Source: JBHIER01 sp046760705 [NCBI: bacterium] (lineage in GTDB: Bacteria > JBHIER01 > G020348925). Taken from it: 10,372 nucleotides of DNA. Position numbers and translations under genes: made by a program. The first letter of the stretch is position 1, and each line of letters opens with the position of its first letter. The notes beneath the pieces are model-generated. The model was not told where the DNA came from. It saw nothing but the letters and a program-made list of their open reading frames with translations, and searched no databases. Location of the stretch: contig JBHIER010000074.1 of NCBI GenBank assembly GCA_046760705.1, positions 1-10,372 on the forward strand, given 5' to 3'. This document shows, piece after piece, positions 1 to 6,732 of this stretch.

Positions 1-142
1 TCTTGGAATAAAGAAGGAATATCACGGACTATGAGGGAATAGCAGGGAACGGCACGGGAGAGACACAGACGGACTTTCTGAAGTTTACCCCGATTTTGTC
101 GGGCCCCCTTCAAGCCTCTTATTTTTCCCTGAGAAATTCGGC

Positions 143-171
143 TTGACTTTTAGAACGGTTGAGGGTAATTT
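143..171 (+). promoter_or_regulatory. Possible sigma-70 promoter upstream of the decayed acyl-CoA synthetase
   Basis: TTGACT at 143-148 is separated by exactly 17 nt from TAATTT at 166-171. The -35 box matches 5 of 6 consensus positions; the -10 box matches only 3 of 6. The placement, followed by an inverted repeat, a ribosome-binding site and an ORF on the same strand, is what makes it plausible. Nothing else recognisable was seen in bases 1-142. Confidence 0.3.
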
Positions 172-198
172 TTCCTGGTCACTAAAATGCGCAATTAA

Positions 199-231
199 AA
201 TCGATACCCCAGGGTCAATACAGTATCGATT
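199..231. promoter_or_regulatory. 9-bp perfect inverted repeat, operator-like
   Basis: AATCGATAC (199-207) and GTATCGATT (223-231) are perfect inverted copies around a 15-nt spacer. The repeat lies just downstream of the possible promoter and about 40 nt upstream of the first start codon, where a repressor site or a leader hairpin would sit. There is no T-run after it, so it is not an intrinsic terminator. Its function is inferred from position only. Confidence 0.35.
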
Positions 232-269
232 ATTTTGCTTCGCAAGGAACTTTGCAAAGGGGGGAGACC

Positions 270-383
270 GTGAGTGAGAGAGATAATAGCTTCTGGTGGA
301 AGTTGAAGGTGACGCTGACGACAGAGGCTGCAAAGGTGGGGGAGCTGGAGACCAAGAATGGCATCAACCAAAGGACTGAGTAA
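270..383 (+). CDS. Possible 37-codon small ORF (unrecognised)
   Basis: A GTG at 270 lies 5 nt after a purine-rich GGGGGGAG (Shine-Dalgarno-like) and opens 37 codons, ending with TAA at 381-383, two bases before the ATG of the acyl-CoA synthetase remnant. The predicted peptide contains FWWKLKVTLTTEAAKVGEL. This segment has an aromatic start and an amphipathic helical character, vaguely like small cytoplasmic helical proteins whose genes often precede other genes. I do not recognise a family. The good ribosome-binding site and near-zero spacing to the next ORF argue for translation. The short length and the decayed neighbour mean it could itself be a remnant. Confidence 0.35.
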   Translation: MSERDNSFWWKLKVTLTTEAAKVGELETKNGINQRTE

Positions 384-385
384 AA

Positions 386-1043
386 ATGAAAGGTCCGGAG
401 CTGACCATAATACGGACATTTGATCAGGCCGCCAATAGACATGAGAATTTTGTGGCTCTCAGCCGGGTGACCGCCGGGAAAAAACTTGAGAACAGCTACA
501 CCTATGGTGAGCTCTCATATCTTGTAAAATGCTTTGCCACCGGCATGTCTGACCTGGGAATGAGAAAGGGAGATAAGGTGGCTATCCTTTCTGAAAACAG
601 ACCGGAGTGGGCCATCTCTTATCTGGGAATAACGGGTATGGGAGCAGTTGCAGTCCAGATAATGAAGGAGTTGAAAGCCCCTGAAGTGACTCATATCATG
701 AGGAATTCGGGCCAAAATACGCTGTGATTTGAAATGAACAATCGGATAAAATCCATCTTCAGCCTTTGCCAGATCTGAAAGACTGAAGAGAGCTGGGTGG
801 AAGACCAAAGTGATAAAAGATCACTGGCTTCTCTTGAGGAGATGATCCAGAGTACGTTGACCAATACAGAAGGACCTATCTAAATTTCACTCAGTCCGAG
901 TTAGAATAAATAGTGTGGAAAGACGTAAAAGGGTAACCCGCGATTTGGCAGAATACAAACAGATAAGAGGGATTACAATTCAAGACCAGGAGTTTGAGAA
1001 GACAGCCACACAAAAAATAAGAAGGCATTTGTATACAGAATAG
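386..1043 (+). pseudogene. Decayed long-chain acyl-CoA synthetase (AMP-forming), core deleted
   Basis: The reading frame from ATG 386 gives 113 residues resembling the N-terminus of FadD15-type AMP-forming acyl-CoA synthetases (TYGELSYLVKCFATGM, GDKVAILSENRPEW). It stops at 725-727. Homology-like sequence then continues in another frame (from 718, containing LQPLPDLKD) with internal stops, and returns to the first frame at 812-883 (SLASLEEMIQ). The AMP/ATP-binding core is missing. At about 886-925 (one frame) and 915-1043 (another) the sequence resembles the extreme C-terminus: RVTRDLAEYKQIRG followed by FEKTATQKIRRHLY, the A10-motif region with its lysine. Such enzymes are normally around 600 residues, so most of the gene has been deleted and the rest carries at least two frameshifts. 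The family is known to activate fatty acids to acyl-CoA; this copy cannot do so. Confidence 0.8.
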
Positions 1044-1084
1044 ACTGAGAAGGCTTCGACTCTAAAGGTCTTTCGGAGCGGCGG

Positions 1085-3304
1085 ATGAAAAGGTCCATTT
1101 CATCATCGACGTTTTTAGCCATACTGATTCTTGCGGCCCCGGTTTTTGCCTCCGTTCCCCCAGGTTCAATCGCCGGGAAAGTGACTGGCAAGGCCACGGG
1201 GAAGGCGCTGGTGGGGGCAAATATCAAAATATTAGGTACTCTGCGGGGGACAACCACGGGCCTGGATGGAACATACACAATCCCCAACATTCCTCCTGGA
1301 AGCTATACCCTCCGAGTCAGTATGATAGGTTATAGGACGGAGACTCTGACCGACATTGAGGTTACCGCTGGTGCCCAGACGAGGGTCGACATCTCACTGG
1401 AGCAGACAGCCATCCCCCTCTCTGAGATAGTGGTCACTCCTGGCCATTTCAGGATAAAGGATGAGGTCAAGGCCAGCGACAGGGTGATGGGAGTGAGGGA
1501 GGTGTGGGACACACCTGGCTCAGCAGCGGATATACTTCAGGTGATCCAAGCAATGCCCGGGATAGCTTCTACCGGTGATGAGGGGGTGATCTATGTCCGC
1601 GGCGGCACCCCGGAGGAGAATCTTGTCCTCTATGATAACGCCCCTGTCTCCGATGCTTTCTGGATTCAAACCCCAGGCGGGGGGCTCTTCTCCATCTTCC
1701 CCATGGACATCATAAGCGATGTCGAGCTTTTGACCGGCGGGTTTCCGGCCGAATACGGAGACCGCCTCTCGGCAGTTCTCGATGTGAAAGTGAGAGAAGG
1801 AAGCAGAGCCGAGATGAAGGGCACAATCTCCACCTCCATGGCTTACGCCGGCCTGACCCTGGAAGGGCCCCTCAGTGACAAGGGTTCATTTATCTGTTCA
1901 GCCAGACGGACATATTATGACTTGGTGATGGAGATGATGGAAATGGAGGAGGAGGGAGAAGTGTTTGACGTCATCCCAAACTACTATGATTTGCAAGGAA
2001 AGCTGGCCCTTCAGTTATCCCCCAACCACAAGCTCAGCCTGACCGGCTTCGGTGGCCGGGACGGGATGGAGATGTTTCAGGATCAACCGGGTTTCAGAGG
2101 GGACTTCTCGTGGGAAAGCCACAAATCCATAATCTCTCTGGAGCTTCAATCTCTGTTTGGCCAGAAAGCCTACTCCCGGTTCACCCTCGCCCGCAGCGAT
2201 AACTCTTGGCAGAGAAAACAGGGGACCCAGTGGTATTGGGATCAGAGCGATTTGGAGTACTGGGCCAAGGGGGATTTGGTCTACGCGTTCTCCCCGCGCC
2301 ACGAAATAAAATTGGGCTCCATTCTGAGTCGCCTCCAATTTGGCCTCACCCGAAACAAACCGCCCTACAGGTGGGGGGAACTGACCGACCCTGGCCAAGC
2401 GAAGGAGACGGTCTCGGCCCGCTCTTACAAAGGAGCGTGGTATCTGCAGGACAGATGGCGAATAGGCGGACCCCTCTCAGCCATGGTCGGAGGGAGATAC
2501 GATCACTTCTGGCTCACCGGAGAGGGTGTTTTCTCCCCCCGCCTCACTTTAGCCTGCGGCATTAGCCAACGAACTGCTCTGTATGGCGCCTGGGGTCACT
2601 ACTACCAGTTCCCGAGGTTCCAAGACTTAGACCCAAAGACAGGAAACCCTAAACTTAAGGCTCGCAAGGCCACACACTACGTCCTGGGTCTGGAGAGCAA
2701 ATTTGGTGAAGATCTCAGCTTGAGGATAGAAAGCTATTACAAGGACCTGGAAAGGTTGGTCAGTTCCGATTCTCTGACCAACTACACCAATGAAGGCTTC
2801 GGCCGCGCCCGAGGCATAGAGCTCTTCTTCCAAAAGCGCAGAGGTAAGCTCTTCGGATGGCTCTCCTATGGGCTCTCCCTGGCCAAGAGAAAAGAGTACG
2901 AGGACAGGCGCGAGTACTGTTTCGACTTCGATCAGCGCCACATTCTGTCCCTGGTAGCCAACTACAAGTTGGGCGAAAAGTGGCAGTTGGGCATCAAATG
3001 GAGGTATGCCAGTGGTCGCCCTCTGACTCCGCTGGCCGATGCTGCCTACGATTCTACTGAGGGTTGGATCCCAAAGTGGGGTGAACCCAACTCCGGGCGC
3101 TATCCGGACTATCACCGGCTCGATGTGCGAGTGCTCAGGGATTTTAACCTCAAGGGCCTTGAAGGCACATTCTTCTTAGAGCTCTTCAACGTGTATAATC
3201 ATAAGAATGTGGTCTTCTACCAATGGTACATGGACTTCAGTGGTCGGGAAGAGTTCATTCTCTTCTCCTTTCTTCCTGTGGCAGGAGTGATAGCGGATTT
3301 CTGA
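1085..3304 (+). CDS. TonB-dependent outer-membrane receptor with carboxypeptidase-regulatory-like N-domain
   Basis: This is a 739-residue outer-membrane receptor for TonB-energised uptake; the substrate cannot be told from the sequence. In order: a Sec signal peptide (basic MKR, hydrophobic core, likely cleavage after VFA near residue 22); a CarboxypepD_reg-like beta-sandwich, about residues 28-107 (GKVTGKATGKALVGANI, TTTGLDGTYTIPNIPPGSY); a TonB-box-like EIVVTP at about 114-119; a plug domain, about 135-240 (QAMPGI, IYVRGGTPEENLVLYDN, FPAEYGDRLSAVLDV); and a C-terminal barrel rich in alternating aromatic strands, ending in phenylalanine as is usual for outer-membrane barrels. The start is supported by GGAG at 1075-1078, six bases before ATG. 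It is intact and followed by a strong terminator, so it is probably a single-gene transcript. The length is normal for the family. The N-domain-plus-receptor architecture is commonest in Bacteroidota and relatives. Confidence 0.92.
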   Translation: MKRSISSSTFLAILILAAPVFASVPPGSIAGKVTGKATGKALVGANIKILGTLRGTTTGLDGTYTIPNIPPGSYTLRVSMIGYRTETLTDIEVTAGAQTRVDISLEQTAIPLSEIVVTPGHFRIKDEVKASDRVMGVREVWDTPGSAADILQVIQAMPGIASTGDEGVIYVRGGTPEENLVLYDNAPVSDAFWIQTPGGGLFSIFPMDIISDVELLTGGFPAEYGDRLSAVLDVKVREGSRAEMKGTISTSMAYAGLTLEGPLSDKGSFICSARRTYYDLVMEMMEMEEEGEVFDVIPNYYDLQGKLALQLSPNHKLSLTGFGGRDGMEMFQDQPGFRGDFSWESHKSIISLELQSLFGQKAYSRFTLARSDNSWQRKQGTQWYWDQSDLEYWAKGDLVYAFSPRHEIKLGSILSRLQFGLTRNKPPYRWGELTDPGQAKETVSARSYKGAWYLQDRWRIGGPLSAMVGGRYDHFWLTGEGVFSPRLTLACGISQRTALYGAWGHYYQFPRFQDLDPKTGNPKLKARKATHYVLGLESKFGEDLSLRIESYYKDLERLVSSDSLTNYTNEGFGRARGIELFFQKRRGKLFGWLSYGLSLAKRKEYEDRREYCFDFDQRHILSLVANYKLGEKWQLGIKWRYASGRPLTPLADAAYDSTEGWIPKWGEPNSGRYPDYHRLDVRVLRDFNLKGLEGTFFLELFNVYNHKNVVFYQWYMDFSGREEFILFSFLPVAGVIADF

Positions 3305-3398
3305 ACAGATTTTTTTGAAGCAACTGCGGAAGGCGTAATCGGTGCTCCCCGGCAATCTCCTCCCGATGAGATAGGACGGCTCGGCCCACATATCTTGG

Positions 3399-3427
3399 GC
3401 GGAGGTGGATTGCCCTCCGCTTTTTTT
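3399..3427 (+). terminator. Intrinsic terminator of the TonB-dependent receptor gene
   Basis: A perfect 7-bp GC-rich stem (GCGGAGG at 3399-3405 with CCTCCGC at 3414-3420) and an 8-nt loop are followed at once by seven T residues (3421-3427). It lies 95 nt after the receptor stop codon and separates that gene from endonuclease Q. Confidence 0.88.
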
Positions 3428-3453
3428 GATTGATATGTGATGAAAAATATCGT
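3426..3453 (+). promoter_or_regulatory. Weak candidate promoter for the endonuclease Q / Usp transcript
   Basis: TTGATT (3426-3431), a 16-nt spacer and TATCGT (3448-3453) lie right after the preceding terminator and about 110 nt before the endonuclease Q start. Both boxes are partial matches. The -10 box overlaps the left arm of an 8-bp inverted repeat (3444-3451 with 3483-3490). A promoter is expected here because of the terminator, but this exact placement is tentative. Confidence 0.3.
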
Positions 3454-3561
3454 ATGTTTACGGAGGCAGGCTACGGAGGATAGATATTTTATCCCACGGA
3501 CTCCTGTATTTGAAAGCTCTCAGCACCTCTGTGGCTGACAGCCCAGAGTAGGGAGGGAGTG

Positions 3562-4797
3562 ATGGCTCAGTTCATCGCCGATTTTCACGTCCATTCCAAG
3601 TACAGCCGGGCCACGAGCAAGGGGATGGACATTGCTCATCTCGACCGATATGCCAGGATGAAAGGGATTCAGTTGTTGGGCACCGGCGATTTCACTCACC
3701 CGCAGTGGCTGCGAGAGCTGAAGGAGAGCCTGGAGGACTGCGGCAACGGTCTCTTCAGGCACGGGGAGACCCACTTTGTGCTCACCGCTGAGGTCTGCAA
3801 CAACTTCTCCAAGCACGGTAGAGGGAAGCGCATCCACAACATCATCTTCGCCCCTAACTTCGACGTTGTGGACAGGATCAATACCGAGCTGGACCGGTTT
3901 GGCAATCTGGCCGCTGACGGTCGCCCCAATCTTGCCCTCACTGCCCGGGACCTGGTGAAAATCGTCCTGGACATCTGCCCGGATTGTCTCATCGTCCCGG
4001 CCCACGCCTGGACCCCTTGGTTCTCCCTCTACGGGGCTAACGCCGGTTTTGATTCCATCGACGACTGCTTCCAGGAGGAGACAGAGCACATCTACGCCAT
4101 CGAGACCGGGCTCTCCTCCGATCCGGCCATGAACTGGCGGCTGAGTACCCTGGACCGGTTCGTCTTGATCTCCAACTCCGATTCCCACTCACCGCTAAAG
4201 ATCGGTCGGGAGGCCAACGTCTTCGACGCCCGGCTCGACTATTACGAAATAATGGGGGCTATAAAGAGCAAGGATAGGAAGCGGTTTCTCTTCACCGTGG
4301 AGTTCTTCCCCCAGGAGGGCAAGTATCACTACGATGGCCACCGACAATGCAATGTGCGCCTGGCCCCCAGCGAGTCCAGACAGAACTACGATCTCTGCCC
4401 CATCTGCGGACGGAAATTGACCATCGGCGTGATGAATCGGGTGGAGAGTCTGGCCGATCGACCGGAGGGCTTCGTCCCTGAAGGGGCCATTCCGGGCAAG
4501 CACCTCGTTCCCCTGGTGGAGATTATTGCCGCCGCCCTGCAGAAAGGGGTGGGGACAAAGGCGGTTACCGATCTCTACACCAGGCTCATCCACCGACTGG
4601 GCCCGGAGTTCGATATTCTGCTCAACCTCTCCCAAGAGGAACTGGCCCGCGGGACACCCGATAGGGTCCTCGAAGGGATCATCAGGGTACGCCAGGAGCG
4701 CATCCGGACTCTCCCCGGCTACGATGGTGTATACGGCGAGATCTACATCTTTGACGAATCTAAGACAAGCGAGGAGACACAGATGAGTCTGTTCTGA
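3562..4797 (+). CDS. Endonuclease Q (EndoQ, PHP-domain DNA-repair nuclease)
   Basis: This protein of about 411 residues belongs to the EndoQ / TIGR00375 family, known from Pyrococcus and some bacteria. Those enzymes cut DNA 5' of deaminated bases (hypoxanthine, uracil) and abasic sites. Visible features, numbered from ATG 3562: the PHP metal-binding DFHVHSKYS at about residues 7-15, PAHAWTPW at 146-153, and SNSDSHSP at 204-211, which supply the expected His/Asp ligands. A cysteine cluster (C263, then C279-P-I-C282) fits the family's zinc-binding region. A helical C-terminal part follows (GTKAVTDLYTRLI, DRVLEGIIRVRQ). The last five residues, QMSLF, match the bacterial sliding-clamp-binding consensus. 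ATG 3562 is preferred over the in-frame GTG at 3559 because GGGAGG (3551-3556) then has 5-nt spacing. The length matches the family (about 400-425). It is probably co-transcribed with the Usp gene 121 nt downstream. Confidence 0.87.
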   Translation: MAQFIADFHVHSKYSRATSKGMDIAHLDRYARMKGIQLLGTGDFTHPQWLRELKESLEDCGNGLFRHGETHFVLTAEVCNNFSKHGRGKRIHNIIFAPNFDVVDRINTELDRFGNLAADGRPNLALTARDLVKIVLDICPDCLIVPAHAWTPWFSLYGANAGFDSIDDCFQEETEHIYAIETGLSSDPAMNWRLSTLDRFVLISNSDSHSPLKIGREANVFDARLDYYEIMGAIKSKDRKRFLFTVEFFPQEGKYHYDGHRQCNVRLAPSESRQNYDLCPICGRKLTIGVMNRVESLADRPEGFVPEGAIPGKHLVPLVEIIAAALQKGVGTKAVTDLYTRLIHRLGPEFDILLNLSQEELARGTPDRVLEGIIRVRQERIRTLPGYDGVYGEIYIFDESKTSEETQMSLF

Positions 4798-4871
4798 CTC
4801 AGCAATCTACTATTTGGGATTCAAGAGTGGCCTCGGACAATTTTCAAATCCGAAACAGATTCAAATTGAAG

Positions 4872-4902
4872 TTTTGGATTTTGGATTTTGGATTTTGGAT
4901 TT
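4872..4902 (+). repeat. Heptamer tandem repeat (TTTTGGA), 4 full copies plus a partial
   Basis: Four perfect head-to-tail copies of TTTTGGA at 4872-4899 are followed by a partial TTT. The array ends only five bases before the Shine-Dalgarno of the universal stress protein gene. Heptameric arrays of this style are known intergenic repeats in cyanobacteria and other bacteria. Here the array lies in an open frame with the downstream gene (it would read as LDFGFWILDF), but it is most likely 5' leader because a much better start follows it. Confidence 0.85.
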
Positions 4903-4918
4903 CAATAAGGAGTCTACT

Positions 4919-5851
4919 ATGATCACTGTTGAGAAAATTTTATTCCCCACGGACTTTTCGGAGTGTGCCAATCAGGCCCTGTGCCACGCCACTCACCTGG
5001 CTCAGAAGTTCGGTAGTGAGCTCATCATGTTGCACACCATCGTCATCTACCAGGACGATCCCCACAACCCTGACCATCGGTTCCCAGACCTCTCCCAGTG
5101 CTACCAGTCGATGGAGGCCATTGCCAGCACCCGCATGGACGGGTCTGTGGATGAGGAGACGAAGGAGAGAGTGAAGATCGCAAAGGTCAGCCTTCGCGGT
5201 ATCTCACCCGCAACGGAGATCATCGAGTACGCTCAGCAGAGGGGAGTGGACCTCATCACCATGGGCACCCACGGCAGGACGGCCCTCAGCCACTTCCTGC
5301 TGGGCAGTGTGGCCGAGCGGGTGGTGCGCTCGGCCCCGTGTCCGGTCCTCACCGTCGGCCCGGAGCATGGCGTGGGAACCAGAAACATGATCTTTAAACG
5401 CATCCTGGTACCGGTCGACTTTTCTGAGCCGTGTAAGAACGCCCTGCGGTATGCGGTCTCCCTGGGCAAGCTGTACGGCTCCCACCTGGATCTGCTGCAC
5501 GTGGTTGAAGGCTGGATCCATCCCGCCTTTTATACCACCTGGGACAAGACCATCCTGGATTTTGTACCCGATCTCAAAACCAGAGCCACTGAAGCCATGG
5601 GCCAGTTCGCAAAAGATTTTGACCTGGAGAGCATGAGGGTCGAAAACCATGTGGCCGAAGGGAATCCCCACGTTCAAATTGTCGATTTTGCCGAGGAGAA
5701 AAAAGCAGACCTGATCGTCATCGCCACCCGCGGCCTGGGGGCCGTCGACCATATTCTTTTAGGGAGTACGACGGATAAGGTGGTGCGTAAAGCGCCGTGC
5801 CCGGTCCTCACGGTGAAGAGCCAGGAACACGAATTTATTACCGACAGGTAG
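4919..5851 (+). CDS. Universal stress protein, tandem two-domain UspA type
   Basis: The 310-residue protein is made of two UspA (alpha/beta, nucleotide-binding) domains. Domain 1 (about residues 1-152) begins ITVEKILFPTDFSECA and has the ATP-binding signature G-2X-G-9X-G-S at residues 116-130 (GTHGRTALSHFLLGS), then RSAPCPVLTVG. Domain 2 (about 157-310) begins FKRILVPVDFSEPCKNAL and has ATRGLGAVDHILLGS at 269-283, where the first glycine is alanine, then KAPCPVLTV. Family members are soluble cytoplasmic proteins linked to stress survival; the specific role is not deducible. The frame is open upstream to 4814 through the heptamer array, but ATG 4919 is chosen because AAGGAG (4907-4912) sits six bases before it and the Usp fold starts right there. 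It probably shares a transcript with endonuclease Q and with the fragment 31 nt downstream. Confidence 0.93.
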   Translation: MITVEKILFPTDFSECANQALCHATHLAQKFGSELIMLHTIVIYQDDPHNPDHRFPDLSQCYQSMEAIASTRMDGSVDEETKERVKIAKVSLRGISPATEIIEYAQQRGVDLITMGTHGRTALSHFLLGSVAERVVRSAPCPVLTVGPEHGVGTRNMIFKRILVPVDFSEPCKNALRYAVSLGKLYGSHLDLLHVVEGWIHPAFYTTWDKTILDFVPDLKTRATEAMGQFAKDFDLESMRVENHVAEGNPHVQIVDFAEEKKADLIVIATRGLGAVDHILLGSTTDKVVRKAPCPVLTVKSQEHEFITDR

Positions 5852-5882
5852 ATGAACATCAAAATCGAAGGAGCTTGGAAAG

Positions 5883-6229
5883 ATGTCTGCTCAACGAGAA
5901 TCGTCACCGTCTGTTGGAGAGTGGAGGATCTTATACAAGATGGCGATGGAGTTCAAGGAGATTGAGAGTTGGAATGGGATGTTGGATTCGGATCTGTTCG
6001 GAGTTCAGGATCCAGTGAGTGGTGAAGTTGGTTACTGCTGCATAATGGGGAGACTTGGCGAAAATTTCGCCCTGGCGGTCTATTGGGGAACGGAGGGACT
6101 GCAAGGATATTTAAAGATCCAATCGGGCTATATGCCTTCGGACGTCATGTAAAGCTCAGGCCTGTTGGGAGACTGATGGCCGTAGAGGAGGCCAGAAATT
6201 TCATGTCTGAGTTTTTTCCTAATAACTAA
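5883..6229 (+). pseudogene. N-terminal fragment of a conserved domain-of-unknown-function protein, frameshifted
   Basis: ATG 5883 has AAGGAG nine bases upstream and opens 89 codons to a stop at 6150-6152. The conserved-looking core is [14 protein letters not shown], then [20 protein letters not shown], then [18 protein letters not shown]. From memory this resembles the N-terminal region of DUF7309/DUF6930-type proteins, which are several hundred residues long, so this would be a short fragment. A second open segment in another frame (about 6119-6229) encodes [18 protein letters not shown] and ends at TAA 6227-6229. It may be a displaced remainder or the tail of a different gene joined by deletion. 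The family assignment cannot be verified here. An intact small protein of 89 residues is the alternative. Confidence 0.5.
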
Positions 6230-6262
6230 ACAGTGTCTGTCCGGAAATTCCACCTCAGCCGG

Positions 6263-6697
6263 TCAGTCAACAGGGATTTTGTCCAGAGGCACATCCAGTA
6301 TTGGGAACCTCTCCCAACTGGGGTCGTCGAAATGCCACCATTCGCTGGGAAGGGTACCCTGTGGGCATCTCCAGCTCTCGGCCTCGGCCGTCAACCAGGG
6401 TCTTCCGTCCCACCCCTTCACGGCCAACCCCTCCGGCTCCAGAGCTCGCTGCACCCGGACCAGCCGCTGGGCGACGCTCCTCCTCAGAAGGCAACGGCTG
6501 ACCGGGTAGACCGGTTTGCCGAGAAAGTTATCAGCGGTGGCGTATTTGAGATCGATGACGACGGTCGAGTCCAAAGCGGCCACATCTACCAGCGGCTCCC
6601 TGCTCACTTCAGCCGCGCAACCGACCATCAAAAGGACGCCGATACACCAGCGAGCTTTCCCAACTCCGACGGGTCGGAAGAACCCTCTGTGAACCAT
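6263..6697 (-). pseudogene. ddpX: Decayed VanX/DdpX-like D-alanyl-D-alanine dipeptidase lipoprotein (M15D)
   Basis: The minus-strand ORF starts at ATG 6695-6697 with AGGAGG (6704-6709) six bases upstream. It encodes 144 residues: a lipoprotein signal with lipobox LMVGC (Cys27), the family N-terminus (DLKYATADNFLGKPVYP, VSRCLLRRSVAQRLVRVQ) and the C-terminal SEWWHFDDPSWER (E119, H122). M15D dipeptidases are normally about 200-250 residues and need SxHxxGxAxD for zinc. That motif is absent. Bases 6354-6404 read in a different frame as TLVDGRGRELEMPTGY, the segment that normally follows the zinc motif. So two internal deletions occurred: one between VKGWDG and TLVDG, and one between MPTGY and SEWWHF. 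The first breaks the frame and the second restores it. The family cleaves D-Ala-D-Ala or related dipeptides; this copy should be inactive. It was presumably attached to a membrane and faced the periplasm. Confidence 0.8.
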
Positions 6698-6732
6698 CGG
6701 TCCCCTCCTGAAAAAAATTCTCAATTTTTTCC

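Noticed and set aside
88-103. Hairpin CCCGA-TTTTG-TCGGG as a terminator
   Set aside because: The stem is only 5 bp, and neither side is followed by a run of T residues.
3520-4188. Minus-strand open frame of 222 codons
   Set aside because: Antisense to endonuclease Q, which has all its catalytic motifs. The antisense product shows no domain and has no credible start context.
4814-4918. N-terminal extension of the universal stress protein through the heptamer array
   Set aside because: The frame is open, but the Usp fold begins at residue 2 of the ATG 4919 start, which has AAGGAG at ideal spacing. The extension is repeat sequence without homology.
5204-5752. Minus-strand open frame of 182 codons
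   Set aside because: Antisense shadow of the universal stress protein gene.
6228-6250. Possible insertion-sequence end near GTGTCTGTCCGGAAAT, at the junction of two broken genes
   Set aside because: The sequence has the feel of a terminal repeat, but I found no matching inverted copy, no target duplication and no transposase in the window.
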